Shown here one piece after another: positions 1 through 11,839 of a stretch of 64,000 nucleotides of DNA. How positions within the stretch are numbered: the first letter of the stretch is position 1; each line of letters opens with the position of its first letter. A program made the translations under genes and the position numbers. Origin of the DNA: Agarophyton chilense (taxonomy: Eukaryota > Rhodophyta > Florideophyceae > Gracilariales > Gracilariaceae). Below the pieces are notes generated by a model, which was not told the DNA's origin, did not search any database, and was given only the letters and a program-made list of their open reading frames with translations. The stretch is from contig JARGXX010000138.1 in the NCBI GenBank assembly GCA_030374765.1, positions 62,001 through 126,000 on the forward strand, in the 5' to 3' direction.

Positions 1-279
1 TCAAATTTCATCAAAAGACATGGCTTGACCACTGGGGAATTTCGTGGAAACGTCCGAGACGGTTGGAGTGAGGTGGTGACCGCTCTTAAATAATTGGCGA
101 AGATCAAAGTCGAGAATGGTCCTCTAACTGCTTATCTCGCAACTGGGGTGATGTAGATTCCTTAAAGACGATACATGATCACCGGATTGCCACACTTTCG
201 GAGGTTCGGCTTCTGCATCGAAGGGGTCCTACGGACCACTAGAATGTCTACTCACGAGCAAAAGCCCGCTACTGAGACA

Positions 280-960
280 GTAAAAAAACAAAATTTATAA
301 ACTACAAGAGAATCCTTACACCCCGGGGAGCATTTTCAAAAAAGTAGCCGAATGTGTGCAGCAAAATCAGCAAGTTCGGCTCTCAAAACGATGCAAACAT
401 CCTCTAGATATGCTTCAAGTGAAGCCTGCATCACATTCTCCTATATGTAGCCGGGTGAACTTTGTGTTGAAGAAGAATGAGAAACGCGTAAACGCGAAAA
501 TCAGCCGCGGGCTAGCAGCGAGCGTCATGGAACTAGCGCTGGCAGATTTTGTGAACTACTTCCTCATCCTCATTGTACTAAAGGAAGACGGAAATTACAA
601 CGAGGTCTAGGTTCGACCATTTATTGATCTACACCGCCTCAACCCACTCTTGCTGGACTCGGACTACCCCCTGCCACGAGTACAGGACATGCAGGACGCT
701 GTTTGGTTCATGACAAGGCCAGACAAAGTGTCTGCAACACTCTAGACATCAATAAAGTGCGACGCTCTTTAGAGGGGATTACTGGGACTTGGTTATCTTC
801 CGAAGGTTTCTGTCTCGCAAACGATATATGAGTGGTCCTGGAACCACAGAGGAGGATTCGACACGTCTGATACGTCAGAGTTATTTAAGGTTGGAATTGT
901 ATTAACTGATTATATCAGTTATAGAACACGAGCTACAGTAATTCGCATTCCGGCGATGTT
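280..960 (+). mobile_element. Ty3/gypsy RT fragment (fossil)
   Basis: The plus strand shows the start of a gypsy-type reverse transcriptase. A stretch resembling the linker before the RT fingers (VNAKISRGLAASV) is followed by FIDLHRLNPLL and YPLPRVQDM, which match the usual order of a D-x-R-x-LN motif and a YPLPR motif. It is heavily broken, with several breaks. No LTR of its own is visible, and it may be cut by the left edge of the window. Family assignment rests on motif order only. Confidence 0.45.
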
Positions 961-1956
961 GTCGTTGCGTCCAGTAAAGTTCGCCCAGCCAGGGTATTTA
1001 TTCTAGTTCTCATAGCCCTCTCCGACTATTCTACTTTTTTTTTAGGATGTATAGTCCGGTACCTACGACGTGTCCATCCACCCTGCACATCCAAGGAGAC
1101 CCAGTATTGGGAATGCGTTACCAACTGTTGTAGTTTCGCGTTGAATAATAATTGCCGTATCATCTCTACTTTCTTACACATCTTTTCCTGGCCTTCTCTA
1201 TTCCTTTTTCTTTCCTCATTTCTCCAAGGGTGGTCTCCTGCCACTCGTCGCGTGCACCGGCATCCCAGCGCTTTCCAACACCGTGGACTCTTCACCTTGG
1301 TGGAGGACACATACACATCGTTTTACGGGCAGCCAATCTATCCTACCTTCCTGCAGTAGTCGCGAGACACTGATCTCGGTTTTTCACCCGACTTAGTCGT
1401 TTCACCTTTGAAATGGCTCTCCCGTTGGGTTCGCCTCGTAAGAGCAAGATTTCGAACGTCTTCCCGGTGTTTCCAATCTCTGTTCATTTCCCTATAAAGT
1501 AGTCTCCCGATTTAGAAGGGTCGATCTTATCACGTGTATGTGTTTTTCTCCAGTAGATGTAACTTGTCCATACTCTGGACGCATCCTGTTGAGTTGGTCA
1601 AATATATATGTCTGGAACTCTCCAACTCGCCAACACATTGGCCAGGGTAGTAATAGCCATACACGGAAGTCGAACAGCCACAATTATGATTCTGACCACT
1701 CTAACTCCTCGAATTCTGCTCATAATTACTCGGATAAGTTCGACGCGTCTGATGAAACCTTGGAGAACGGACTGCAACAGCGCTTTTCACGCTCAAAGAA
1801 GTCCTCATCCACCCAGGGTTTGTCAAATCCCGTTCGAAAGGAAGAAAGCACTTCGGCTTAAAGCAGCTAAAGCAAAGAACTCAATGCATCAGAAGTTATT
1901 AAATTACTGACATTACCGACTAGGAGCATTCTCATTACACTGAACACTCCATGGAA
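961..1956. other. no recognisable gene
   Basis: This stretch holds only short open frames on both strands. One plus-strand frame around 1538-1861 is rich in Ser and Asn and could be a gag linker remnant, but it has no motif I can name. I see no promoter, RNA gene or clean repeat. Confidence 0.3.
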
Positions 1957-2560
1957 CAAGTGTAGTATTCTGCTTGGTCGGCCGAACCGATGGGGTAATT
2001 TGTCGCAAAGTGGCAATTGGAACTCATAGGTGAGAAGTATGGTCAACGGAGTGATAGAACGCGGCGCAAAGGGTGCCTAGAGGCTGGATATAGTATTGGA
2101 ACACGTGTTGGCGCGGGTTGAGTGGCTTGCCATGGGGCGTGCACCTGCGACCCTTCTTTGAGGAACGCAAATTTTGCCCCGGCACATTTAGTGGCGATCA
2201 ACGTGTCAGCTTTTACTACCCTTTGTAGCTAAAAGTCCAATAAGCATACCGGTACAGTGATTTCGCAAAGTGGCGGCCCAATGGGTATTATTTACGTATT
2301 ATTTGGGACCTGACCCTAGTACACAATATACGAAGTACCAGAGATGAGCTCCGACTCCAAGTAGAGGAGACAACATGGGTATCTTCACGTTTCTGTTCCT
2401 CGCTGAGGCCTACTTAGCCGGAAGTCCGAACGAGCAATAATAGAGAGTCAGCCCATAAGCACTTTTAGACACACCTCGTATACCACGTCCTATTCGCATT
2501 GTACATTGTACTAATCAACCTTGCTGGGTAGCAGTGGCCTTACAAACAACTTCTAGCTCG
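1957..2560 (+). repeat. long repeat block B, left copy
   Basis: It aligns along its length with 6943-7545. Shared landmarks include tgtagtattctgcttggtcg at the start and agtggccttacaa near the end. It is probably an LTR or part of one. The copies are clearly diverged, with many substitutions and small gaps. Confidence 0.55.
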
Positions 2561-2565
2561 CTGAG

Positions 2566-2966
2566 GTATCTTACAGACGCCGCATGGACCGGCCGACCTC
2601 AGCTGGACATATTTAGATAATTATTTTGTTTAATTTTATTTAGTGTGATAGAATATCTTTACAGTGCAAGGGAGATTCCAGCGCCTCGCCATTGATTTTT
2701 ACTTGGCTCAAATGACGCTTCTCCCTTATAATCAAGTGGGCACCGTTAGGATACCAAATCACCCCCTTTTGTACATTAGTTCCATCAATTCGTCTTCAAC
2801 CCATCGTTTCCGTAGCTCCGACCTGTAGGACTACGCAGTACACGCCTACCAATTGCAAAAAGAACTGTTAGAATGCCATTGTTAGGAGGCAGGCCTTAGA
2901 AACTGCTCTAACACACTACAACAGCTTGAGACCAGTTAGTTGACCCACCAGTTATTATACTACGCC
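2566..2966 (+). repeat. long repeat block A, left copy
   Basis: It aligns with 6450-6854: both hold a cgacctcag start, an AT-rich segment, a gagat-ccagcgcctcgcca segment and a ggcaccgttaggat segment. It lies directly after block B here, whereas its partner lies before block B on the right side. It is a candidate LTR of the decayed gypsy element. Confidence 0.5.
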
Positions 2967-2967
2967 G

Positions 2968-3090
2968 GTTAGATCTGTAGCTCTACCACCCCTTTTATTC
3001 TTCGACGCAAGCACCACATCGGCACTCCGAACTCTACCCCCAGGTGCCTGCTATTACCGAAAACGCGGAAAATACGATGATCAGATTGAC
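2968..3090 (+). repeat. short repeat block C, left copy
   Basis: It resembles 7545-7660: shared gtagc-ct-tacc-cc, cgcaagcac-acat and gaact-t-c segments. It follows block A here and block B on the right, so the three blocks are permuted between the two sides. Confidence 0.4.
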
Positions 3091-3639
3091 AGACTCCATC
3101 AAGGGCATAAACCTCTTGCTTCACAACCAAAAATGTTCTGGGGAACACCCACATTTGGTTCTCTACTTTATCGCCCGGTTTGTCGCTGAAGCCAGTGTAC
3201 TAGGTATTATTTAGTGACAAGTCTACCTTTGCTTACCATTTTTCTTCCGAGGCGTGGCGGAAGACGAATAAAACTCTCTTAAAGGTTTTTCCCGTGCCGC
3301 ATATAGCTCGGAAGGCTTTAGATCCAAAGTCCACTGGCGCCACATCTCCTGGTTCACGTTCGCAAGTACGCGTCTTCCAGTAGCCTTCTCTTCAGCCGGT
3401 TGAAGCGGAAAGACAAATGGAAAACTTCAGGTGGAAGTCTCATTTTGGGAAGCAGCGTCCTAAGAGCAACGATGTTGACGCCCGAGGCGTCGTCGCCTCG
3501 CTCTCCGGTGAAAATTCTCTTAAGGAAACTCGACCCTTAGGCTGCTGAAGATCTCTTGGCTGTTCTTTGTCGTACGTGAATAAGGGTTAAAAATAACCAG
3601 ATCCCGGATAAAATCATGATACTGTGGACGCCTAATAAC

Positions 3640-3800
3640 AAGGTGTACGCTGACCCTGGCCTGAACCCCCAGGACATCGCTCTCTTCCTTACTGCTCTGG
3701 ACACTGGTGCTGGCCTTTATCTCGTCCTGAAGTCACTACTGCCCTCGAAGTTTCTCTATGTTATCCACTCCAAAACCATGCTTGATGTCATTGGCGCAAA
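3640..3800 (+). pseudogene. retropepsin-like fragment of the gypsy fossil
   Basis: The frame contains the aspartic protease signature ALDTGAG, the form found in Ty3/gypsy proteases, and a Val-Leu-rich stretch follows it. It lies upstream of the RT core of the same fossil on the same strand, in the order expected of a pol gene. It is broken. Confidence 0.5.
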
Positions 3801-4849
3801 GAATAATCCGTTGAAAACGGTAGGGACTTTCCACTTCTTCGTACGTCTGAGCTTCTTCTTGGTGAAGCTTGGCTTGTTTTTCTATCGGTCTTAAGCCACT
3901 CCAGCTATACTGACATGCGCCTACTGCAATAGGTTTGTAGACAAAATCCGGCCCGGCTTCAGGCCTGTGGAACTCGACGACGGATCATCGGTCCCAATCT
4001 TCCGGCTTCCCCCTAAGTGCGCTTTGCAGGAGCGAGTTTCCCTACCGGTACCATAGAAATGGCCTCCTACTTTGTGCGAGTTTACCACACTGCCCATCGC
4101 CGAGGCAGTTTCTTTCCCGACGGCAATCCAAGTAAGGCTGTGGGTTAATTACCCCCAACACAGTCTTCGGGTTGTACAGACCTTTTCCCTTTTATACGAG
4201 AAGTACCAACTCGCAATCGCGAACGGAGTTTTTCAGAATACCCTGGCTATTCCGTAAAAGTTTGTGGTATCCACCTTCGGCATCACTTCCCAGTATCTGG
4301 TACAGAACCAAATAATTGATTCTGTCACTCCGTAACCAATGGCGATGCTCGCTACGAAGATGAGTGCTGCAGACGTTCTGGGATTGGTCTTCCCGTGAGA
4401 GAATTATACCCCCTGGTACATGTCGCTCCGTATAGGGAGCGGGACGATACTGTTAAAATGAATAAACTGCCGAATGCCCTATAATCTATCCCGGTCTCGG
4501 ACACAGGACATTGGGGGCCCTTAAGCTACGATATGCTCGGCCCCGTCAAACCCCTTGAAGAGCCCGACTTTGGGCATGTGCCGAAAGCACACCGGGATCG
4601 TCTCGGTGCAATATTACGGTATTTTATCTCTATATGAGACGGATCTCTGAGTGAAAATAATGATAAAGAACACAAAATTGACTTGATTCCTGGCTCAAGT
4701 CCAATCGCCCAAAATCCTCACCGGTAAGCACCGAAACTTAGGGAAGAGTAGCCGTGCCACGTAGACGAAACGCTCCGATCCGGAGTGATTGAGTCCACTC
4801 AGTCAACTTGAATGTTTTCACATGTACGGGGTCTCAAAACCAACGCAAC

Positions 4850-5522
4850 ATGGTTGTTTTATGTGGACTACAGCCGGTTCAATGCCGTCACTATAGAAGA
4901 TTCCTACACCCTACCCCGTATGAATTAGGACATTGACCCGCTCCGAAGCGCCATTATTTCGGCGGTCTTAAAAGCCAACTGGGGATAATAGCACGTCCAT
5001 GTAATGAGCGACGGCCAATAAAAGACTTCTTTCGTGGGCCATCAGGGCTTCTACTGCTTCAAGAACATTCTATTTGGCTTGAGAAACACTCCCGCCACGT
5101 TTAAGACTGCTATCGTCAATCTATTGAACCGCTTTGAGCGGTGGCCATGTCTGGTCTATTTTGACGACATTTTTCTCTTCTTCGATAACTTGGACGACAA
5201 CCTAATTCATTTTCGAGACATGATTATGGTACTACAGAACGCAGGAGTAACCATTATTCCTAGAGGATGTGAGTTCTTTACCGATACCGTCACGTATTTG
5301 GGACAAATAATCCGTCCTGCACGGTTGATGGTGAAAGAAGCACGAGGGACGTTTTTCCCCCGGGCGCAAGAAGTGCCCACTCAAGCGGAACAGCGCTTCT
5401 CTTCTGGGAAAATTAATGTGTACAGAGGGTTTGTTTCAAACTTCTTGGATATTGCAGCACCCTTAACCACGCTTCTGCGGAATAAACAGCCGCCGAAACT
5501 GGATCCATTCACTTCCGATTAG
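4850..5522 (+). pseudogene. gypsy-type RT core (fossil)
   Basis: The plus strand shows RT landmarks in order: a YVDYSRFNAV-like motif, a YTLPRMN-like motif, FGLRNTPATF, and the catalytic-box region VYFDDIFLF near 5157-5183. A segment typical of the RT connection then follows (GCEFFTDTVTYLGQII). This is a clear Ty3/gypsy RT and the best preserved part of this element. It is broken upstream. Confidence 0.7.
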
Positions 5523-5569
5523 ACGGTTGTTTTTTACTCCTTAAAAATGCCTGTCACGTCGGCACCAAT

Positions 5570-5990
5570 CCTTTCAATCCCAGGATCTGGGCTTCCATAC
5601 TCCGTGGATAAGAACTAAAGCGAATAACAAGTGGGTTTTGCTCTTTCCCAAGCCACCCCAGACGGGAATCGCAACCCAATAGGTTATTTGTCACGCACGT
5701 TCAGCGTTCATGAGCAAAATTACTCCGTGTCGAAGAAAAGTGCGTCTCCGTCGTATGAGCACTCTCCGCCCTCCGTCCCTATACAATGGGGTTGCACTTC
5801 ACTGTGTACGTAGATTTTTTCTCGTTGAGGTGGTTGATGAACATCTCTGATTTCTCAGGCAGTCTCAAGCCGTGGAAACTACGCTTGACAGAATATGTCT
5901 TCCAATGGATCTAGAAGAGGATGTCGTAGAACAACCAAGCCGACGAACTCTTGAAGTAACCCACGAGTCGGGAAACCCTTGCCGTTGAGG
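5570..5990 (+). pseudogene. RNase H remnant of the gypsy fossil
   Basis: The frame reads GFALSQ, IGYLSRTFSVHEQNYS and a degenerate continuation. This matches the RNase H module that follows gypsy RT (an LSQ-type motif, then GY-SR and E-NYS). It is broken and fades out before 6 kb. Confidence 0.55.
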
Positions 5991-6449
5991 ATGACGAAAT
6001 TTTGTGATTTGGAATTGAAGACGGGACACCGAAGGATCTGGAGTGGAATTATGACGAGTGGCCTGCGGAAACAGATTTAGAAGCCTACAACATACTAGCC
6101 CAGAGCGAGACTCACTCTGAGAACATCCCCGAAGGGTCCTTTGTACACATAACTCGTGATCAATTGATCAGAGAACAATACGGAGACCCTTTTTGTACAA
6201 GCTCTCGTGCCCCTTTTAACCGAAGGAAGCCCCTTCATATCGAGGTTGAGGTCAAACGCTACATCGTAAGGTTGGTCCAGCGACACCCACAAGATATGGT
6301 ACTGCACTCCCTGCAAACAGGATTCTCCCAATTCTCGCAAGTTTCCAAACATACATATGACACGGGTGGGAGGTGACTTTATCTCACTCAAGGAACAGAC
6401 TTGTGAAGGAGCGAGGATAACGGTTGAGCGCTGTAACTGCCGGGCCCGG

Positions 6450-6854
6450 AAGGATCTGACAGGCGACACGTGGACGGGTCGACCTCAGGTGGACTCATGT
6501 AGATTATTAATTTATTTTAATTAGTGTAATAGATTAGCATTACAGGGCCAGGGAGATCCCAGCGCCTCGCCAGTACTATTTACTTTGCTCGAGTGACGCA
6601 TCTCCCATAGAGTAAGTTAGGCACCGTTAGGATATTAAATAACCCCCTTTGGTATATTAGTTCCACCCTTTGGTCTTCAAGCCATCGTTTCCGTTGCTCC
6701 AACCTGTACGACTACGTAGTAAACGCCAGCCTATTGCACCAAGTACTCTCGGAGTGCCGCCGTCAAGGATTCGAACCTTAGGACCCGCGCTACCACGTTA
6801 CCACCGGTTGAGACCCGTACGATGACCCAACCAGTCATTGCGTTACAAGACTTC
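6450..6854 (+). repeat. long repeat block A, right copy
   Basis: Partner of 2566-2966. It sits at the end of the decayed gypsy body, so it may be the 3' LTR. It also carries a tRNA-like B-box on the minus strand. Confidence 0.5.
6767..6777 (-). promoter_or_regulatory. Pol III B-box-like sequence
   Basis: Read on the minus strand the 11 bases are GGTTCGAATCC, a perfect match to the tRNA T-loop/B-box consensus. An A-box-like GTGGTAGCGC lies only a few bases upstream on that strand, much closer than in a real tRNA. This suggests a shortened tRNA-derived piece rather than a working tRNA gene. The paired repeat at 2566-2966 has lost the match. Confidence 0.3.
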
Positions 6855-6942
6855 TCCTGGCCCACTATGGAGATCTATTGCTATGTATCTGTGCGGGTTT
6901 TCACAGAATGTTCTAGGAACCGGTTAAGTTCGGGAACCACAC

Positions 6943-7545
6943 TGTAGTATTCTGCTTGGTCGGCCAAACTGATGGGATAAATTATCGCGAAATTTCGGTT
7001 AGAACTCATAAGTGAAGAGCATGTTCAATACGATGATATTGTGCGGTGTCTTGCATAAAGTGCTTAGGGGCTGGATATATCAATCAAACACGCATGGCGA
7101 GGGCTTGCCACTGCCTGCACCTTTGCGACCCTTCATAGAGTCATGCCATATTGGCAACGGCACAATTTGTGCCGATCGCCGTGTCAGACTTTACTACTCC
7201 TTATATCTAGAAGTCTATTAGGTACCACTCCCGTACAATGGGTTGTTAAAGTGGGTGACCACTGGGTATTGTTTACGTAATATTTGAGATCTCACCCTGG
7301 TACACAGCATATAAGACAGCAGAGGTGACCGCTGACTCTAAAGTTAAGGACAAATCATGGGTATCAGATCTTTTCTGTTTCTCGCTTAGAAATCCTTCAC
7401 GGGAGATCCGGACGAGGTATAAGAGAGATTCATCCAATAGAAAATTCTCGAGCCACCTCGTTTATCACATTCTACCCGCATTAGACAGCGTACTGTTCAT
7501 CCTTGCTTGCAAATAGTGGCCTTACAACCCACTCCCAGCTCGCTG
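6943..7545 (+). repeat. long repeat block B, right copy
   Basis: Partner of 1957-2560, aligned end to end with many differences. Block C follows it directly. Confidence 0.55.
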
Positions 7546-7660
7546 GTTTCGTAGCCCTATCACCTCTTATTCCTTAGCCGCAAGCACAACATCTGCAGTC
7601 AGAACTCTGTCGCAGTTATCTGCTCTTGCCGAAACTGCGGATAATACACCTAGTAGATTT
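7545..7660 (+). repeat. short repeat block C, right copy
   Basis: Partner of 2968-3090. Here it follows block B without block A in between. Confidence 0.4.
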
Positions 7661-8300
7661 ACGAAAAGCGGTTGGAGCTTTCTGTTCCGCAATCAAATGT
7701 ACTAGCTTCCTTGAGGCATGCCTTTACGGACGACGGACGGTTGGAACCGATGAACCGTCCTCCGGTTCCACACGCGTCAAGTGGGGCCTTATCGCTCAAA
7801 TGAATGTGTCGCAGGTCTCACATACCAGTGTTACAAGAGCAGCAAATTATTGGCATTCAATGAAATCAATCTTCACCATGAGAGAATTCAAACGCACGAA
7901 AAGGCCAATAATTCAAAGTTTTGAAAACGGGTTGCTATTTGGGTCAGCGACGTCTGGTATTACGCCGAGGCGGATCTAAAATCGCAAGTGCGAGGGAAAA
8001 AGCGATTCTACGATGAAGTTCGGGTAAGCACATGTATACAAGACAGTGAAAACTCGCACCTTAAATTTGGAAGGTAAACCAAGATCGTAATAGAACTTGT
8101 AATTGCACTTCTCCATTACAATGACTCTATCAGAGAATAGGTTATTTTTACTCCGTTTCCACGGTTGATGCAATACACCAACGTGTTCAGAGTCCATGCC
8201 TGATACGGCCTGTATCCTTGGAAGGATTTTGATCGGGGGGCGAGGCCGGGACGTCTAGGAAGTCGACAACTTTATTGGCGGGAACGCCTCTCCCAAAGAA
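7661..8300. other. no recognisable gene
   Basis: Only short frames without motifs. The stretch lies between the plus-strand gypsy fossil and the minus-strand gag fossil, and is probably decayed element sequence. Confidence 0.3.
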
Positions 8301-8313
8301 GAGACTCCCGTAT

Positions 8314-10129
8314 TCAGTTTTTCTGGGCCTGTTTGGCCTGGATCGGGGCCCCAAAATCCTGACCCATTGGAATGGGGGTGCAAGTGAGGTTGTCCTTACG
8401 TGTTAGACGGGGGACGGTAGTTGGATGTACCGGGTCAGGCAACGCATTCAACGCGTTCGTATCAAAGGTATGCCGTGAAAAGTCCGTTTTTGCTCGGAGA
8501 CACGAAGCCATGGAGGCGAGGTGTTTCTCCTGAAGTGCCAATGGCTCAAAATTAATGATCATTCGGGCGAATTCTCTCAACCTCAGAATGCATTCTGGGA
8601 AAAAATGACCGTGTTCATAACATATGTGGTATATGAGTCCAGGGCGTGGGGATGGCAAACAGAAACGACCATCCGTGAACTTCACCTCAAGGCGTGTATC
8701 TCTCCATCCAAAACAACTCTGTCCATATCTCGAGGTTAAATAGGGAAGACGAGGTTTTTGGACACAATGTGAAGTAGCGTGAAGGAGAAGTTGTTCCTGA
8801 GCCATATCATAAGAGGCAACTGTAATGAACGGTATTTTTGTTGTAGAAACGGAATGGATATCGCTGCGAGCGAATCGAAAGTTACCGTAATCTCTATGAG
8901 GGTACCCGCTCGCCACCAGCGATAAGAATGACAAACAAATTTGGATCATAAACGCCTTTTCCAAACGGGCCTTCTGAACAAAAATACGAGCACGGAGGGC
9001 ATCGCCTTCCCTTTGTCCGGTTTTTTATAACTCTAAATACGTGGTTCTCTTTCGTTTTCTCGACATATGGACACTAGACTACAGATTACGGGATCAAACC
9101 CATTAATGTACATGGTGGAGCGCTCTCCAGCGGAGTGCACATAACCACAACGGTGAAAAGCCTTATTTAGACATACCAAGAACTAGGTATCTATTTCTCC
9201 ACGCTTTTGGTAGGTGTCACGAAGAGCGGAGAGACACAACGGAGTCCCTCGATTAGTAACGTAGGATCTCAAGACATATTTCACGGCTTTGGCCCGGCAC
9301 GTAACTCCTCCTCCGGAGGCTCGGGGTGAATCTCCTACAGAGTTGTACTGATCCTCAGCTAGGAAATGTAGAAAATTCGGTAGCTCAATATAAACCTGAC
9401 GTTCATTTACAAAAATTATGTCGGCTTCCGCAACAATGCGCGCAAGGAAATCCAACACGAAGATGGGGTCTTCTCCACAAAAACAATGCTTACGGAAGGA
9501 AAGCTGCATACTCTTTATGCAGTCCTTTCCTTGATCCGTGCCTCGTGGTGTACGATCGAATGTGGAGTCCTTGAGCCGGTAATATCGGTTGGATACCAGT
9601 GCCCTGTATAGGGGTTGGTGCACTTCATATTCTTTCAAACCAGCGGGCTATTTTCCTTTAGTACGGATACGAGCTACAACTTGGGTGGCAGACAACCGTT
9701 TAGAAAAAATGAGTGACCGTCTTCAGATGTAAAATCTGAGAAAGTTGACCCATTCCAATGATGGGAGTTCTTTGAAGGCCGGCAGGAATCTGAGTAATCT
9801 TCATCGTAGTTGTCTTCCTTTTTAATCCTTCGGCGGTTTTGATCCTTCCTCTTGTGCTCTGCATTTTGCGAGACAGCTATGGGCCCCTGTAGAACGTTAT
9901 CATCCATCAAGATGGGTTTCTTCAATGTATGGAGAGGGAAACTGGCACGATCAAATAAGGTTTCAACGATGTTTACGTAAGCTCCAGGATCACCGAAACA
10001 TTCCACGAGTGTATTGACATTCTCTCGTAACAAAAGGAGGTCTTCGACCAAATACTTCGTAGGGGAGGAGCCGAAGCTTACACGCAGCACTTCGAACTCC
10101 TCCACTAGGGCATAGTGAGCTTCGTGCAT
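8314..10129 (-). mobile_element. minus-strand gypsy gag (fossil)
   Basis: Reading from 10129 downward there is a Ser/Lys/Asp-rich segment. A capsid-like segment follows (GEDPIFVLDFLARIVAEA near 9.48 kb), comparable with GTDPIAVIEFLQKFKIA in the gag at 28.6 kb. Then comes a partial zinc-knuckle-like stretch, CYEHGHFFPEC, near 8.67 kb. The order capsid then knuckle fits a gag gene. No pol or LTR is attached that I can see. It has several breaks and looks old. Confidence 0.5.
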
Positions 10130-11580
10130 CTCAGCGAACTACTTTCGCAGACCTGCATCATCAATGTGAAATACTCCCTCCTAGGCCGTCGCGGAATCCG
10201 CCGGAACCTGGGTGTCCGCGGCAGAATCCGGTTTATTTCCAGGAATAGGTCCTTCATCGGACGCCTTCAGCGGTTGATTTCGACTCTACGAAGAACCCTG
10301 CCACTTACCTTTAAACTTCGAGTTAGCCTTAGGTGTGGGGCCAGCAAGGAGCTAATTCAGAGAAAGGAAACCTATGTCAGGGGTCACATCGGGGACGAAA
10401 AGGGTCCGTTTTTGGGCGGGTCGGTATCGAACAGCCGTCATGAGGTATAAGAACCACTCCACCGGTGTCCGGGTGAACGAAATCCATCGTTGCAGTGCTA
10501 TGGAACCATGAAATCGGAAACATATCTCAAAAGAGAAGTGAAACACGAATGTTAAGACCACCTTTATAGAACTATTCGGTTCTGGTTGGTTGCTTTTGGA
10601 TGCGCCCGCTTGGTATTTGAATTTGTATCTTTGATTCAGTTTGATGAATATGTTCGTTGTTAATTACGGCCGTTTATATGTTATGACTTTGTGTATTTAG
10701 ACCTTCATGATTATGAATTGTAAACCACGGTACTCACACCCAGTGCACAACGACTACACTCTAGCAATTTGCACGCTCTACCTCTTCGACAAGGTCGACA
10801 CTGAACAGTAGAGTGTCCATAACTCTTTTAACCTTGTAGACCAAAAACCAAAGATGGACCTAACTACTTCTAGGCCGGCAGACCATTTGGTGTTGCAAGG
10901 CCAGAAGACAAAGCGACAAGAAGAAGTTTGAGTTCTTCTCCTCTGTGGGGTAGCCTAGCAAGGGAGCCTCACCGGAAATGTACGACGAAGTTGCGGTGTT
11001 AATTCGAGACAAACCTGCATGACAAGCACGGATAGTGAATATGAAAGGCCGGATCCACTGGTTTTCGTTCCAGAGGGTAAGTAGCCACGAGAGTGTGGGA
11101 AAAGGAAAAAAGGTCTCACACAGTAGAGCGAAGGTGTCGTAAAACACGAGAGCGAAGAGAAAGAACTAGCCATAAACCTACACAGGGACAAGATTGCAAC
11201 AGGTAATAAAAAACAGATATTAAATGCGGAATTAGTCCTTTTAGAGACGCGGTGTTAGTGGTAAGTATACTGTAGATAACGTGGCCTAACATCCGAAGAT
11301 AGTACCTGCACGCGAAAGTGAAAAAGACTCTAAGCCACAAAAACGTTTTGGGGTAGATTCACTGAGCGGCAAGGAGAGATCATTGAGCTATTATATAGTG
11401 TAGGATACTACACTGAACTCTATCTTAATCGAAATAATGAAGATAAAGATGTAAACAAACCAGCAATGCTAAGGGAACACGTTGACACATCGAACACACG
11501 ACCAATCTATCAGGCAATGATGTTATGCTAGTACGGGCCTAAATCGTAGGAAACCACACTGAAAAAGGTCGCATTTGAGA
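10130..11580. other. no recognisable gene
   Basis: About 1.4 kb with only short frames on both strands. The first few hundred bases may continue the gag fossil upstream on the minus strand. The rest shows no repeat, RNA or promoter I can support. Confidence 0.3.
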
Positions 11581-11589
11581 GTCAACCGA

Positions 11590-11830
11590 ACCAGATGTCC
11601 AGCGTTTCGAATCTGAACGTGCATATAAATCAGAAGTTTTAATGGGACTGGATGAAAACTGGTTCGCAACTAATCGCTTCGTTTGCTCTGATTCATGGTT
11701 TGCATCTGTGGAACCAGATAAAGAACCTCTGAAAAAGAAGGTTGGTATTTAATGAAGTCGGGAAAAAGGCTCCCTGAAAAGTTTTTATGAAACATCTTTC
11801 AAACCAAAAAATGACGCCACGACACCAGCA
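11590..11830 (+). mobile_element. piggyBac-like transposase remnant
   Basis: The plus-strand translation contains NRFVCSDSWFASVE, which resembles the piggyBac (DDE_Tnp_1_7) motif around the second catalytic Asp, usually -V--DS-F-SV-. In a different frame just downstream is KSGKRLPEKFL, resembling the VK-gh-k-FPkkfL motif that follows in the same family. The two motifs in the right order support a decayed DNA transposon with at least one frameshift and stops around 11757-11760. I cannot see terminal inverted repeats, the first catalytic region or the C-terminal domain. Identification rests on two short motifs. Confidence 0.4.
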
Positions 11831-11839
11831 CCTCTCAAT

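Larger units (their letters stand above)
1957..7660 (+). mobile_element. degenerate Ty3/gypsy element with diverged long repeats
   Basis: An old gypsy-type element on the plus strand. Two pairs of diverged direct repeats bracket it. Between them lie a protease scrap (about 3.7 kb), an RT core (about 4.85-5.52 kb) and an RNase H scrap (about 5.6-5.8 kb). I could not find an integrase. It is broken in many places and the repeats differ strongly, so it is much older than the elements at 24-41 kb and 53-64 kb. The exact ends are uncertain because the repeat blocks are in different order on the two sides. Confidence 0.55.

Noticed and set aside
1026-1373. Overlapping short frames near 1.0-1.4 kb as a small gene
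   Set aside because: Frames on both strands overlap, with no motif, promoter or conservation signal.
6740-6835. A complete tRNA gene
   Set aside because: The spacing between the A-box-like and B-box sequences is too short for an anticodon arm, and no acceptor stem can be formed.
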